In this document: piece after piece, positions 13,274 to 25,891 of the stretch
Position numbering within the stretch: position 1 is the first letter of the stretch
How the letters are laid out: the number at the start of each line of letters is the position of its first letter
DNA from: Anoplolepis gracilipes
Taxonomy: Eukaryota > Arthropoda > Insecta > Hymenoptera > Formicidae
Direction: 5' to 3'
Length of the DNA stretch: 64,000 nt
NCBI RefSeq assembly: GCF_047496725.1
Contig: NC_132979.1
Location: forward strand, 1,133,501-1,197,500
The notes under the pieces: generated by a model
What the model was told of the DNA's origin: nothing
What the model saw: the letters and a program-made list of their open reading frames with translations, nothing else
Database searches by the model: none
Position numbers and translations under genes: made by a program

Positions 13274-15736
13274 CTCGTCTCGTCTCTCTTGTCCTTCTGC
13301 CCTCATTATCTGGCAGCATAGAAACGAATCTCCCTCTTTTGTGGCCAAGAGCTGTCTGGCAGATCGCCAGGATTAATTATAGTACTCGGATAGCCTGTTC
13401 GCGGACTGTCATGCTCCGTTCTTGGGCTTTCAATTTGCATCCTCGCGTATTGATGCCCGCAAGGATTTTCTGACTTATTCGCGGACGTATTTTTTGCAAA
13501 ATTTACAGTGAAGGAAAGTTTAATTTTAAAAAAATGTAGAGAAACAATTCTGTAAATTTATTAGTTAAAATGAATCAAGAAATAAATCAAGATTAAATTA
13601 ATTTCATTATTTATGACACCTATTCATGAAACTATATTCACATCTCCACACAAATTCATAAGAATATTCAATATCCATATTCGATAAATCATAATTCATT
13701 TATTCGTGATGTAACATTACAAAAATATAGAACAAATAAAATACAGATGTGAAAATTCAACCGAAATTCGCTATATAATGTATGAAATTATGACGACGTG
13801 AGGCCCATAATGTATTTACAGATCATCCATAATCAAATTAAACGTACAGATGCGAACGAATAATTATGTATACATACAGGTTTTTCGAAATCGGCTATAT
13901 TTTATATAACCGTATTACGTGATCGAATGTTAATATCGAAAGAAATCTTCTTCCTCCAGACACGATTAAACTTATTAATTAATCGACTGTGACTCATCAT
14001 CACGTTGACGTATCGACAGAACAATTATTTCTTCAGAAGCGAAAACGAATTGACAGGGCAATTTCGAAAGTAAGATAAACCGGCCGAGAGAACTACAGCA
14101 GCAAAAAGAACAGATATCGGTATTCCGATAGCCGTCCAAAGGAAAAGGCAGGTGTTCTTGGGAGGCAGCTGCAATCACGACCACCATCTGCTCTGTAGTA
14201 ATGCACGTTCGAAGTTTCGAAAAGAAGCGAGAGGCCCATCGGCCTATCGGCCCCAAAAGCCCTGTCAATTAGACCCAGCTGAAACACGTGCCCGGTACGG
14301 ATAAACCGATTTCGAGGAGACGTGATTCTCCTTGAAAACCCTCGACTGTCCCTCCCCTCATCTGCGTTTTTTTCCCTTTCTTCTTCTTCTCCTTTGCTTT
14401 CTTCTCTAATTTTTTTGCCACTCTTGCTCGGCTGCGCGCACGCTCGCCGCAGCTTCGCATCATCTTTCAACAACAACTTGTTGAGCAACAGTTGGTCGGC
14501 ACGAGAACACACCGATGCCGATTAAGATAAAAAGGAGCAAAGGCTTGAGATTTACGAATAATTATCGTGCACGAAAATCGCAAACTACTGTCGTTAAAAA
14601 AACCCTGCTATTGATGGAAATTAATTCGAAATTTTATATTTAACTTGATATATCTTTCTGAAATATTTTTTTAAATTCTTTAGATTCATAAAATTTATAT
14701 CTATCTGAAATAAATTCTGTTTCATGAGAATTTTGGTGCAACTGTATACATATAATGCAAAATAGTTGTGCTGCATGAAAATTTTCGAAAAAACAGTTTT
14801 AAAATTTATGTAGATTGTTCATTTATATAGTTTTCTTAAAATTTGTAAAAAGTATTAATTTTTAGATAATAATTCATATGTAAAGAAGTAGCTTGCAACA
14901 GAGGAAGAATAAAACTTAGTTATACACGAGATACCACAAGCGGAATCTTGCGGCAAGCGGTACAAGTTCTCTATCATAAAATGTTGGTAATTTAAAATTC
15001 GGTAAGAAAGATATTCTGATATGTTTTTACATATATATTTCGTTTCAAAAATATATTTTGATATATTTAAAATATATATGTCACTATAAAAATGACTATT
15101 GAAATACTACATATACAATGTCTCATAAATATGTCACTATCCATTATTCTTATATAACAAAATAGGAAAAATATATACATTTCATATATAAATTTTTTTA
15201 CATAAAAATTGTAAATATATAAAAATATGTAATTATAATCATGTCTTAAATTTTAATATACTGAAGATGAATAGGAGGAAGAGAAAACACTGTCAAAATA
15301 TTTTTATCAATGTTTTAATGTAAAAACTAAAAATCTATGAATTCAATGACAATTTAATCTTAGACAGACTGAACTATTTTAAGCAATACAAATATTTAGT
15401 CACAACATTCATAAAAATTACAGTTACTTGAATGTCGCTGAATGAGTGCTGCCTTCTGCATCACGATTACAGAACTTGCGTATAGAATCTGATGTATTTT
15501 AATATTAGACGGTAAAATGCACCAAAAATATAAAAAATCAATCAATCAATTATTTAATACTTTACAATACACAAAAATTTGTTATATTTTTATGTATAAT
15601 CTTTTCAATCTTTCGTATTAAAAAGAATAAAATAATTTTGTTAGTTTAGATTTAATCAAATACATTATTTCAAATAAAATTAAAATCAATTTAAAGATAA
15701 TAAAATTAAATAGTTTAAAAAAATACATCGACAAAA

Positions 15737-15742
15737 TTTATT
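15737..15742 (-). terminator. Poly(A) signal AATAAA abutting the U2af38 stop codon
   Basis: On the minus strand the last codons read TAT TAA and are followed at once by AATAAA. If used, the 3' UTR would be only about 20-40 nt. Longer alternatives further downstream cannot be excluded. Confidence 0.4.
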
Positions 15743-17070
15743 TTAATAACGACCAGATCGGCCGTCCCTGCTTTTTTCATCTCTTCCTTTACGCCGCTCT
15801 TTAGATCTGGATCTTCTCTCACGGGATCTGGATCTCCTCCTGCGATCGCGACCACGCGATCTTGAACGTGATCTCGATCGACCTTTGCCTTTCTTTCGGC
15901 TGTACAAGTACCGACGAAGTTCCCGGGAGATGGGTTTCAAGTGCATGAAGTTACAAAATCCAGAGCGGGTACACTCGCTAAACACACGTTGTCGTATCAC
16001 ATTATGCTGCATATCATCTATCATATTTTATGTGATTACGTTAATTACCCCATTTCATACTGACGACAACAAGCTTCACGGAAATCAGTGACGGGCGAGA
16101 GTTCGGCGTAAACCGGTCTGCCACCGAACCAACGATTGTTCAGATCGTTGACCGCCTTTTCCGCATCTTCCTCTCTGCGGAACTTGATGTAAACGTTCCC
16201 GACTAGATGATCACCGAGATTATCGCATACGTTCATCTCTTCGATCTCGCCGTATTTGTCCTCGCATTCGATAAAAACGTCCTCAAAAAAGTTATCGTAA
16301 TGCTCTTGCATCTCTTCGTCCGATACATTGGCAACCACTATTGTAAAATAGAAATGTGTTCACTGTGTATGATATTTATCTTGCACAATATATCTACAAT
16401 ATTGTGAATTTAATACTATTATTAGAATATAGAATTTAATGTTTTTATCTTGTATAACATATATTTATATACATATAATATTTTTATTAAAACTTAATAC
16501 AGTGTACTTACGATGAGATCCATCTGCGCTTTTGGCAGAGTTCTGAGGGTTTACGTAAAGATTCTGCAGTAGACATGTCTGAAGAATACAGACTTACATG
16601 AACGATATATCGCGAAATAAACATTTTTTTTGGATCAATATGAGCCACAAATGATTTGATCGTGCCAAAACATGAAACACAATCAAATTAAAAATACTGA
16701 TATAAGAAGAATTTACATCATAGAATAACATATTTGACCACACAAAAAGAATAATTTTTGCAGTCTTAATGCCATAGATTGGGAGAAATATAATTCTTTT
16801 TGTATAAATGTAACTTCCGGATATAAACATTATAATATGCAAATGTCTTACCTGACTGAAGGTCGGCTTGTTGTGAATTCGCGAACAACGATCACCGTGT
16901 CGACAGGCGCCTATCTTGAAATAAAATGAGCAATTGACTCTGGAAAAATAAAATTATTCAAAGTTTACATTGCCATTATAACCTAAGAATCGGATGCATA
17001 AAATTATAATAATAATTGGCATTTACTTGTCCTTTTCGGTTCCAAAAATTGATGCCAGATACTCAGCCAT
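15743..17070 (-). CDS. U2af38: Splicing factor U2AF 35/38-kDa subunit
   Basis: Small subunit of the U2 auxiliary factor heterodimer. In this family it binds the AG at 3' splice sites and works with the large subunit (U2af50/U2AF65) in the nucleus. Coding exons in transcript order: 17070-17027, 16939-16852, 16578-16512, 16337-16049, 15977-15743; they total 723 bp, 240 aa, the same length as human U2AF1. Seen in the translation: start MAEYLASIFGTEKDK, a first CCCH zinc finger (about residues 16-37, FKIGACRHGDRC), a U2AF-homology RRM (about 66-147), a second CCCH finger (CCRQYEMGECTRSGFCNFMH) and a C-terminal Arg-Ser/Arg-rich tail ending GRSGRY. All junctions are GT-AG and in phase. A 5' non-coding exon may end at a GTAAGG donor near 17200. 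The nearest gene upstream in the same orientation is the ACSF2-type synthetase. Confidence 0.97.
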
Positions 17071-18522
17071 GGTGAAATCATCCGATTCGAACGAGTCTCA
17101 CAAGTTTGTTAGGAGAAAAGAAATTTTTTCTCGCTTTCAAAAACTCCGTAACATTTTTCGCGCACGACAAGGAATAAGTATATATTAGAAAACTACCTTA
17201 CCGACGTGCTATTGTCAGTGCTTCGCTTCCGCTTCGGGCAACTTCGGATAGCTGAAGAGGACAGAAATGTTGTTTTCTTTCTTCTTTATACCAAGACGAA
17301 AACGATGGACGAAACGGAGTGTTTTAAAAAAATTATTAATAAATTAAATTGTGTTAAATTAAATTTAAATATATAATTAAATATAAAATTAATGTTGTTA
17401 TTATTATTTAATATTTAATATTAAATCATTTATTTTAATTGTTAAATTATTTTATTTTTATCTTTAGAGATCCTACATCTTTCTTTTGAGAGCAAAATAG
17501 AATACAAACAGTCAATAATTGTCATTTCAAAACATCCGACATGTATGTAATGCCGAAAGATTGGTTGTCGCTGCATTTAATGTTATCGGAAACGATAATG
17601 AGCTAGGTTTAATTAAATATTTTATTTGTGACAAACAAATTCGATGGCTCGGAAGCACGTGATGATGATCAGTTGATGTGCAATTAAATAATTTGTTTAT
17701 CATTTTCATTATCGCTATTATTACTTTTTCTTTTTTGTAAACATTCTGAAATTTTACGATAATTTGCAGGAATAAACATGTAAAACGTCAATTAAACTGG
17801 TCATTTGTAAAATTAAATAAACAGAATGTAAAAGAAATGAAAGGTACATGAAATATACACAATTTATATAAAAAGTATCAAATAAAAAAATACATAAGTA
17901 TAATTGTATATACAGGTAAGTGTTAGCTAGTATTAATCTATTTAATTTGCTTCATATTTTAATAGTAATTTTATATAAATCTATTTTGTACATGTAAAAA
18001 TATTAGATAAAAAAGGCATTGCTTTAAAAGATGAATTTGCAACATTAAAAAGTAACTTTATATACATATAAAACTTCACAAAATATTATTTGTATGTAAA
18101 ATATTAAAAAAATAAAAATGACTATAAGTTAACTAAAACAAATGATTATACTAATTTTATACTATTTAATTTTATATTATAAATTGTTTATTTAATTTTA
18201 TATTATAAATTGTTTTCGAAAAAATCATAGTAGACGATTGTTTTGGACTATTCTGTGTATGAGGTTGTACAAAGTTTGTATTCATGGCAAGAAATTGAAA
18301 GATTTATTACAAATGTTTTTTACTTTGTTATAATTATTACTAATGCAAATAATAAAATAGACATGATGAGCTCTTGATAATATTTATTTCATAACATAAT
18401 AATTATAATTTTTAATTTAAAAAATTTTAATATTAATATTGGTTTACGATAGTATTAAAAATTAAATTATATTACAAAATTTTCGTTAAAATCAGCTACT
18501 ATATTATCTTCACTTATTATTA
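17071..18522. other. Intergenic region between U2af38 and the acyl-CoA synthetase
   Basis: This holds the U2af38 5' flank (a GC-richer block about 17200-17310 resembles a housekeeping promoter or 5' exon) and then AT-rich DNA that would include the 3' UTR of the acyl-CoA synthetase. No coding exon seen. Confidence 0.6.
18383..18388 (-). terminator. Candidate poly(A) signal for the acyl-CoA synthetase
   Basis: AATAAA on the minus strand, about 135 nt past the stop codon at 18523. It is one of several A/T-rich hexamers here, and usage is inferred from position only. Confidence 0.4.
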
Positions 18523-21400
18523 TTATAAATGTTTTTTTTTTGGTCTCGGTGGTATCACACCACTGTTCTCCAATTGTTCCTTTAAACGGAATTTCTGAAT
18601 TTTTCCACTAGTGGTTTTTGGATAGTCATCTAAGAAGTGTACATAACGCGGTATTTTAAAGTGTGCTATTTTGCCTTTACAATAATCCCACAGTTCATTT
18701 TTTGTCAGATTCGCATTGTCTTTAATTTGAATGCACGCACAGATTTCTTCTCCATAGACGTCGTCATAGGCTCCTATAACTTGTACCTGCATTATTTTTG
18801 GATGAGTCATCAGGAAGTCTTCAATTTCCTACAATAAAAAGCAAAATGAATAATTTGTATTGTACAAGTGATATAATACATTGATTCTTGCTTCAAAAAA
18901 GAGAATCAAGATCGAGTCTAAAATAATAATATCTTTGAATAGTAAAATAAACAGATAAAAATTTATACAAAAATTTAAATATTTATATCGAATTTATAAA
19001 AAAAATTATATATATGTATATAGATTGCCATTTACGAAGATACCTTCTCTCTCTTTCTCTTTCTCTCTCTCTCTCTCTCTCGATAACATAACTCTCTCTC
19101 ATAACAATTAACAAATACACATACCCATTTTTCTCTTCAATACATTATAAAATAACACACACATTGCTTAGTCACGACAAGTGCAAATTATGTATTAATA
19201 TCTAATAATAACATTTTTAAATAGTTTTACCTTAGGGAAAATATTTTCTCCTCCCCGAATAAGCATGTCTTTTATTCTTCCGATTATAATACCATATCCG
19301 TTTTCATGCAAATTGAATTGATCGCCAGTTTTTAACCAACCATCCTGCGTTAACGTCTTGCTTGTATTTTCTTCATCGTCCCAATATTTTAACATATTGC
19401 AATATCCGCGTATCCAAAGTTCACCAGGTTTTCCGAAGGGTACGGGCAAACCATTTTCATCAACAACCTTCCCGTCAAATTAACAATATTTTAAAAGCTA
19501 TAATTCTTTTTTACAAAATTATTAAATTAAAATATAAATTAATACACACCATTGCTTCGACATGATCTGATAAATGACCCACAGTGTCCTCAGCCAAGTG
19601 CTTTTCCTCTCCACGTATCGATTGAAATACTGTAGCTGTCGTTTCTGTCAGACCGTATATGCTCTGTATAATCGAAAATTTATATCGTAATAATATTTAG
19701 ATTTTTCGAACAAATCCGATTTTGACATCAAAATATTTAGCGTTAAAATTATTATCTTCTAAGCTTTATTAATTTATTAATATATTTGCATGATAATACA
19801 TATATTTAAATGACAGATGCTATTGAGCCATAGTCTTGGTTGTCAACTTACCATTATATCATTAAATCCAAGTAACTGTCGTATTCGCTTGAAGAGTTCA
19901 GAAGAAGCGGGTGCACCACCTATAATACCTGCCTGAAGACTATCTATCGGTAACTGCAACTGCTGTTGTGCCTCAAGTAACTGTATCTAGTAATGGAGAC
20001 AAAAATGAGATTCAACTTAATTCAAATATTTTTATTAATTTTTGCAAAAAATTTGGACTTGAAATAACATAAAATTGGACGTGTCGTTTCTATCAGACCG
20101 TATATGCTCTGTATAATCGAAAATTTATATCGTAATATTATTTAGATTTTTCGAATAAATCCGATTTTGACATCAAAATATTTAGCGTTAAAATTATTCT
20201 CTTCTAAGCTTTCTTAATTTATTAATATATTTGCGTGACAATATATTTAAATGACAGATGCTATTAAGCCATAGTGTTATAGACATAAATTTTAAACAAA
20301 AAAAGATCATAGCACTTCTCGAGATTATTAATATAACAAGGTGTGGATTCGTTCCAGAATCCACGGATCAGATAACTCTTATCAATTTAAAATTTTATCT
20401 GTCCGTATGATGTCAGCGATTACTTATTGCACATGTTTCTACAAATCACGATCTCAACTACATTGTAAAAAAATATATACAATTACATGAACAATAAGTA
20501 TACATTAAATAATAGAAATATATTATACATTTTTATTATTTATTGAATAATTTTGCACTTTTTGTTGATGTAATTTTTACATATTTTTTAATAATGCCTT
20601 TTCGACGTGAGCTATCAATCAATAACGCGTTGTAACAAGTATTTATCTTGATTCATATGCAATCAGATAAAATCGCACAATTTTCATGTATATAAACGAT
20701 ATATCATCATTTAAGAATTGCTTTATCTATTACCTATAGAGAATAAGAATTTTTCAAACGATCTAGTTTGCCTTGTCTTTTGTCCTCGCTTACCCACATA
20801 GTTGGCGTTCCATATGTTACGGCACACTTTTCTCGCGCTATCGCCTTCAAAGATTTTATCGGATTGAAGAAACGTTCTTCAATAACGAGAGTGCTTCCAG
20901 TGTGCAAGATGAGCAAATTGGCCATAGTTAATCCGAAAGCGTGGAAGAATGGTACATTTAAACATATTTTGTTCTCGGCATTTATCTGCATTCTTAATGA
21001 ATTCTGTTACATATAAAAGTATACAATCATTTTTTTTCAAAATATCAAATATAGCTGTCAAGCTCTCTCATTGCAAATTAATTTAAGGTATTTGGAAATT
21101 TATCGAGATATTTGATTGGAATAAGCAGTTTATCCGTATTCGAATCTAAGGACAAATCTTAGAAATCGTTACATCGACTCCAAGGACAAGTGAGTGAAAA
21201 TCAATTATTTTGTTCTCGAGTATATTCTCTTCTTCTAATAATGAAACAATTTTTCGAAACAACTAAATAATGAGAAATCTATCAATTTATATATTTACTT
21301 AAGAATAAATTATTATTATTAGAAAAAAAATATTGTCTCTCTCTCTTTCTTTTTAATTACTAAAATAAAATTAATAAATTATATGTATAGAAAAATAAAT

Positions 21401-21452
<52 letters not shown>

Positions 21453-24400
21453 TGTACACTATATAGAGCAGAATGAAGCAGTATAAATTAATAAAATAAA
21501 CACGTTTGTTCTATAAATAAAGCCTTGAAGTGGATTCAGTAAACACATTGCAATAACAACGTAAAAAGTTAGATAAATATCTAGATAAAGAGAAAAAGAA
21601 GAGAGATAAAATAATCGCTCTGTTTCGTTTAACGAGAAAATATTCGTAGCTTTGTTAAATTTGTTACTGAAAATTATTATATTTATATTAATTCAAATTA
21701 AACAAAGAGAATGCATAAATAATTTGTTATGTCAATGTATTATTTGATAAATCTGGCATTACGAATTATAAAGCAAATTAATATATATTTGTTGTTTAAT
21801 TTTATCATCTTACCTGTTTGCTGTTATTTACAAGAGAATTATGCGAAAGGAGAGTGGCCTTGGACTTGCCGGTGGAACCGGAAGTAAACTGTATATTACA
21901 TCCATCGTCGCAGGATATATCGGATTGCTCGGCAGCAATTGCGTCTACTTCCGCTTTCGTTGTCGAAGCCTCCACATCAGCGAAACGATGAGTACCGCTA
22001 TAAATTAAACATGCTAATATCGCTTAAAACGCTTCACAATGGCATGTTGTTTACGAGCGTGAATGCATAGATCTCAGTGAAGCTATTAGTCTAATTGCGC
22101 CATGATTCTTCCATACGGCGAGGATAATTAATCAAATCGATTAATCGGTAAAAGTTGGAAAACGGAAAACGATAATATACGTACTAGATAACGCTTGGGA
22201 TCCGAGGAACAGAAAACATATGATGAAAATACGTAAAAAGCAGTTTGGAGGATAGCGAGATTGCTGATTAGCATTCGCCTCGACATTGAAACTGTTCGGC
22301 TTTACTCCGTCACCCTTTTAGCATTTTAAATCGTTTTGTTCTTTATTTTTTTTTTCTTGACCTCAGATCGATATTCTATTCTTATGTCGTCAAACAAAAA
22401 CCTTATTTAGTCGTTTCAGCAAATATATTGAAATTTTTATGATATTATGTTAATTATTTGGTATAATAAAACTCAGTATAAATTTTTCTAAATATATTAA
22501 AGTGTATCTATAAACCATCTAAATTTCTCTAATTTATTTAGAGATTAAATATAATTAATTATATTTCATATTTATATATAAAATGTTTTTGTAACAGAAA
22601 AATATTATTCACCAAAAAAGATTTATACTCGTAGTATAAAACAATAAGAATCAAAGGCTGTAAAGAATTTAACATTTCAATTCTTCAACATCTAGTGAAT
22701 ATTTTAAAATATATGAGCATATGTATATCGAAATATCTATAAAAATGCGAATACACGAAATGTGATTTGATACAACAGTCACGGCGTGTTCTTAATCCAT
22801 TTGGTAAAATCGAGCAAAAGATTTCCGTCAATCAAAGTGCGAGGACTCACGCGATATTCACGAATCAGTGAGGCAAGTGTTTTGACGTGTGGACATATTA
22901 AAAGTTCACGAATAATCACATTCAAATTTATAATTATCTGAGCAAGCAAAGTCATAAAAATCAATAACTATTTTATTTAAATATATTGTAACACATATTG
23001 CTAATTATTAATATTTAAAGAAATTTCCTGAATTTATATCTCATATAATATTATAATGTAAAATGCATTTTCAAATATCAGTAATTGAAACAGCACTATC
23101 ATTAATTGATTCTTTTAGCGAGATTTCATTGATTTGCAATGCTATAATATATTTATAACTGACAAGAGAAAAGGTATGGAAGTTGTATTCTAGGTCAAAA
23201 TAGAAGGCACGTATTTTTTTTCACGTGCTCTTATGGCCGTTAAGGGGATAAAACACCCTCTTGAAAAAAATCGGTTTTCATATTTCTGGGCAAATACCGT
23301 CGAAACGATAAGAGATATAAAGAAAAAATGTTTCGAATAAAAGTTTTATGGTTTTTAAACCTGCGTAATTAGATTTTTCGAAATACCCCCTCTCTCCTTC
23401 AATTTTTGAAAATTTTAAATTTTGTCTTATAACAAAACTTATAGCTTATTTAACGACAAAATCAACCATATATGATAAAGTTGTATTCCGAGATCACATT
23501 TTTCAGAAATAAGTTAGCAATATCTCTACATAGCTATACACGTGCCCTATTCGCTGGCGACAAGTCTTTCTTCGCAATATCAGAGACAATCATGCACTAT
23601 CAATGAATAATTTACTCATATGATAAAATAATAGACTTTAAACATCTCGTCAAAGAAATTTTCCTTATTTGATCAGTTTTATTTTTATAAATTAAAAATA
23701 GAACTGATCAAATAAGAAAAATTTCTTTGATGAGATGATTAAAGCCAATTATTATAGATCATTCGATAGTATAAATAAATGTATATCGTGATTAACGCAG
23801 TAGAATATTTTTATTTATAACGACGTGTAGCGGAACACATACTATTACGCATTATATATAAAAGCATATATATAAAAACATTATTATATATAAAAGTATC
23901 GAAACTAATCAGCAATTCAGTAAGTATACGATTTTGTTCTGTTAAAATCTTACGTGTGCATATATTATGTATGTATCAATTTTTACAAATTTTTATTATT
24001 GGTTTTGCTTTTGTCGTTAAATATGCTCTAAGTTTTGCTATAAAACAAATTTTGAAATTTTTAAAAAATTGAAGAGTGGGAGGGATTTCGAAAAATATGA
24101 CATTTTCGAAAAATCTGACTATGCAGTTTTAAAGTACATTAAAAACTATAAAACTTTTATTGAAACATTTTTTTATATCTCTTACCGTTTCGGCGGTATT
24201 CGCTCAAAAATATAAAAACTGATTTTTTTTCAAGAGGGTGTTTCATCCCCTTAACGGCCGTAAGAGTAAGTATAAAAAAATAAGTGTCTCCTATTTTGAC
24301 CTAAATTACAACATATTCAAACCGCAGGGGGACATTTCCATACCTTTCCTTGTGAGATCATCAATTGTGGTCAAAAAGTGAGATCAAAAAACTATTCATG

Positions 24401-25891
24401 ACAGTTTATTCCAACCAATAATTATTCCAACAAAACTGATTTCATTTAAAGGAGTACAATTACAAAACTGTGAATAATAAATATTTTTAAACTTGATAAC
24501 TTTTAATTACAAAATCCTTTATCCGCCACACAAGTTCAGCATCAAATAATAAATATTTTTATATTAGTAATATTAGAGTAATATTAATATTACTATTATA
24601 CTCTAATATTATTAATGTTAAGTAGAATTTATAGAGTAATATTAATATTAATATTAACAATAAGTAAAATCTCTTACGTTACATGATCAGGCGAATAAAT
24701 GATAATATGCTCCAAAGTAGGACACACTTCTTTGGCGGCCAGTAACATCTTCGAATAATTTTGAGTTTTGAACTTGTCTGGTGAGACAGTCGCTTTTACA
24801 CCAACTTTTTGCAAAGAATAAACTAATTCATTCTGTTGATAAGCCGGGTTAATCGCAACGACGATTAATCCCGCCCTCGATGCACTCAGGGAAGTAATAA
24901 ACCATTCGAGATCATTCGGACCCCAAATGCCCAACCGATCGCCCTTCTTCAGGCCTAATTTCTTGAGACCCGCAGCTAACGCGTCAACTCGTCGAAGAAG
25001 ATCGGAAAACGTTAATTGAATATTTTGGTGACTCGAAACGATGCAAGTTCGTTCGGGCCATGTTGCAACAGCCTCGCCAAGTATCTGTCCGACAGTTTTT
25101 TCCAACAATGGAAATTCGCCAGGATTATACATGTGAGCAGCTTTGATTGCTTTAGAAAGATTAGCCCTAGTTTGAATGTTTGATTTGTGATACTGACATC
25201 GTTCTGCAATATGATTAATTGCAATGTAAGTTTATACGACGTTTTATTAAATCATATATATTTTTTAGTTTATCAGATTCTATTTTTTTTCTTTTATAGT
25301 GTTGCATTTTTATATTTTTAAATATAAAGATTACAAGATATCTATTTATATATATTTATATATAAATTTATATATAAAAGTGTAATCTTTTAATGCAATA
25401 TGTTATAAAAATCTTTGTTAATCTTTGTTTTTATATTTCTATATCTTATAATCTTTATATTTAAAAATATAAAAATGTAATCTTTTAATGTAATGTTTTA
25501 GAAAAATATAATTTTTATATTAAGATAACAATCGTTAAAAAATGTTAATATCTGTTTTACCAAATCGGAAGCGTGATATCTTGTTATCTTTATAATTAAT
25601 ACAACTGGAATTTTTTTGTTATCTTTATTTTGATATCTAACAATAAGAATTAAGTAACGTTTTACTTGCTCATTCTTACACTACTGTTTGGCTCTGATTT
25701 TTTACATTTCAACATATATTTCTTTTTATCACATTATTTGTTCTATAATATTATTCTATTATCTTATTATTATAATTTATTCACTTACCTCTAAAGTTAG
25801 CGTGCAATAGAGAAAAACATCGTGAATAGCTATGATGATTTAAAATTCCTAACATAGCATATCGTGAATTCGACTTAAACAGAGGAAGCAT
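18523..25891 (-). CDS. Mitochondrial medium-chain acyl-CoA ligase, ACSF2-like
   Basis: Adenylate-forming enzyme expected to activate fatty acids to acyl-CoA using ATP and CoA. Coding exons in transcript order: 25891-25789, 25203-24678, 21997-21814, 21003-20794, 19986-19852, 19663-19550, 19467-19231, 18828-18523; total 1815 bp, 604 aa (human ACSF2 is about 615). The N-terminus (MLPLFKSNSRYAM...) has no acidic residue in its first 34 positions and is rich in Arg, Ser and Leu, as in a mitochondrial presequence. Family motifs: the ATP/AMP loop TSGSTGKSK (about residues 248-256), YGLTETT (about 389-395), WLKTGD, GRIKDMLIRGGENIFPK (about 487-503) and the catalytic Lys in TTSGKIQKF (about 579). All junctions keep phase. 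An in-frame extension upstream of the chosen Met exists but lacks another Met. The gene is transcribed away from nompC, with about 2.6 kb between the two starts. Confidence 0.93.
19637..19834. repeat. Source copy of a ~195-bp duplication in the acyl-CoA synthetase gene
   Basis: On the minus strand this spans the 3' end of one intron, its AG acceptor and the first 27 nt of the SIYGLTETT exon. A near-identical copy lies at 20082-20275. Confidence 0.85.
20082..20275. repeat. Duplicated intron end plus exon fragment (decoy acceptor)
   Basis: Diverged copy of 19637-19834 placed in the preceding intron (19987-20793). On the minus strand it keeps the pyrimidine stretch, the CAG acceptor and the start of the exon, now reading SIYGLIETTR. 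It carries no donor in register, so it is not a working exon as it stands. Confidence 0.85.
21402..21446. repeat. TA microsatellite
   Basis: Long (TA)n tract inside the intron between the NSLRMQ exon and the ATP-loop exon of the acyl-CoA synthetase gene. Confidence 0.9.
23161..24357. mobile_element. ~1.2-kb non-coding long-inverted-repeat element
   Basis: The two ends are inverted copies of each other over roughly 300 bp: left arm about 23161-23470, right arm about 24000-24357. Shared blocks include AAAGGTATGGA at the tips, GGTCAAAATAG, GGCCGTTAAGGGGAT and CACCCTCTTGAAAAAAA. An inner hairpin (next entry) sits near the centre. No transposase frame is present. This looks like a non-autonomous foldback-type DNA element in the largest intron of the acyl-CoA synthetase gene. 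Target-site duplications are not clear, so I do not assign a superfamily. Confidence 0.75.
23643..23737. repeat. Inner 39-bp inverted repeat (hairpin)
   Basis: Left arm 23643-23681 and right arm 23699-23737 are reverse complements with about three mismatches, sharing TTATTTGATCAG / CTGATCAAATAA, around an 17-bp loop. It lies near the middle of the larger inverted-repeat element. Confidence 0.85.

Larger units (their letters stand above)
1..15742. other. Gene-poor left flank, no coding region supported
   Basis: I found no convincing protein-coding exon on either strand. Open frames here are short, low in complexity (Ser/Leu/Phe-rich or Arg/Glu-rich tracts from CT or GA repeats) and match no family I recognise. 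The region alternates between AT-rich DNA and GC-rich patches, for example about 1-500, 2400-3250, 4800-5300, 7480-7760, 10900-11150, 12150-12550, 13000-13460 and 14250-14520. Such patches could be regulatory DNA, non-coding RNA exons or 5' exons of a gene outside the window, but nothing in the sequence decides this. Repeats within it are listed separately. Confidence 0.6.

Noticed and set aside
13157..13348. Minus-strand Arg/Glu-repeat protein resembling an RS-like domain
   Set aside because: Translation of the CT/GA microsatellite at 13217-13268.
13975..14512. Overlapping minus-strand frames of 97-139 aa and a plus-strand frame
   Set aside because: Lys/Glu or Ser/Leu runs from a CTT-rich tract; no domain, no splice signals in register.
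22779..22964. Minus-strand open frame (61 aa) inside the acyl-CoA synthetase gene, with an exon-like LIREYRVSPRTLIDGN stretch
   Set aside because: The flanking coding exons (24678-25203 and 21814-21997) join directly in phase (AC+C) and read through as expected for the family, so no exon is needed here. The frame has a stop before a usable donor and matches no family I can name.
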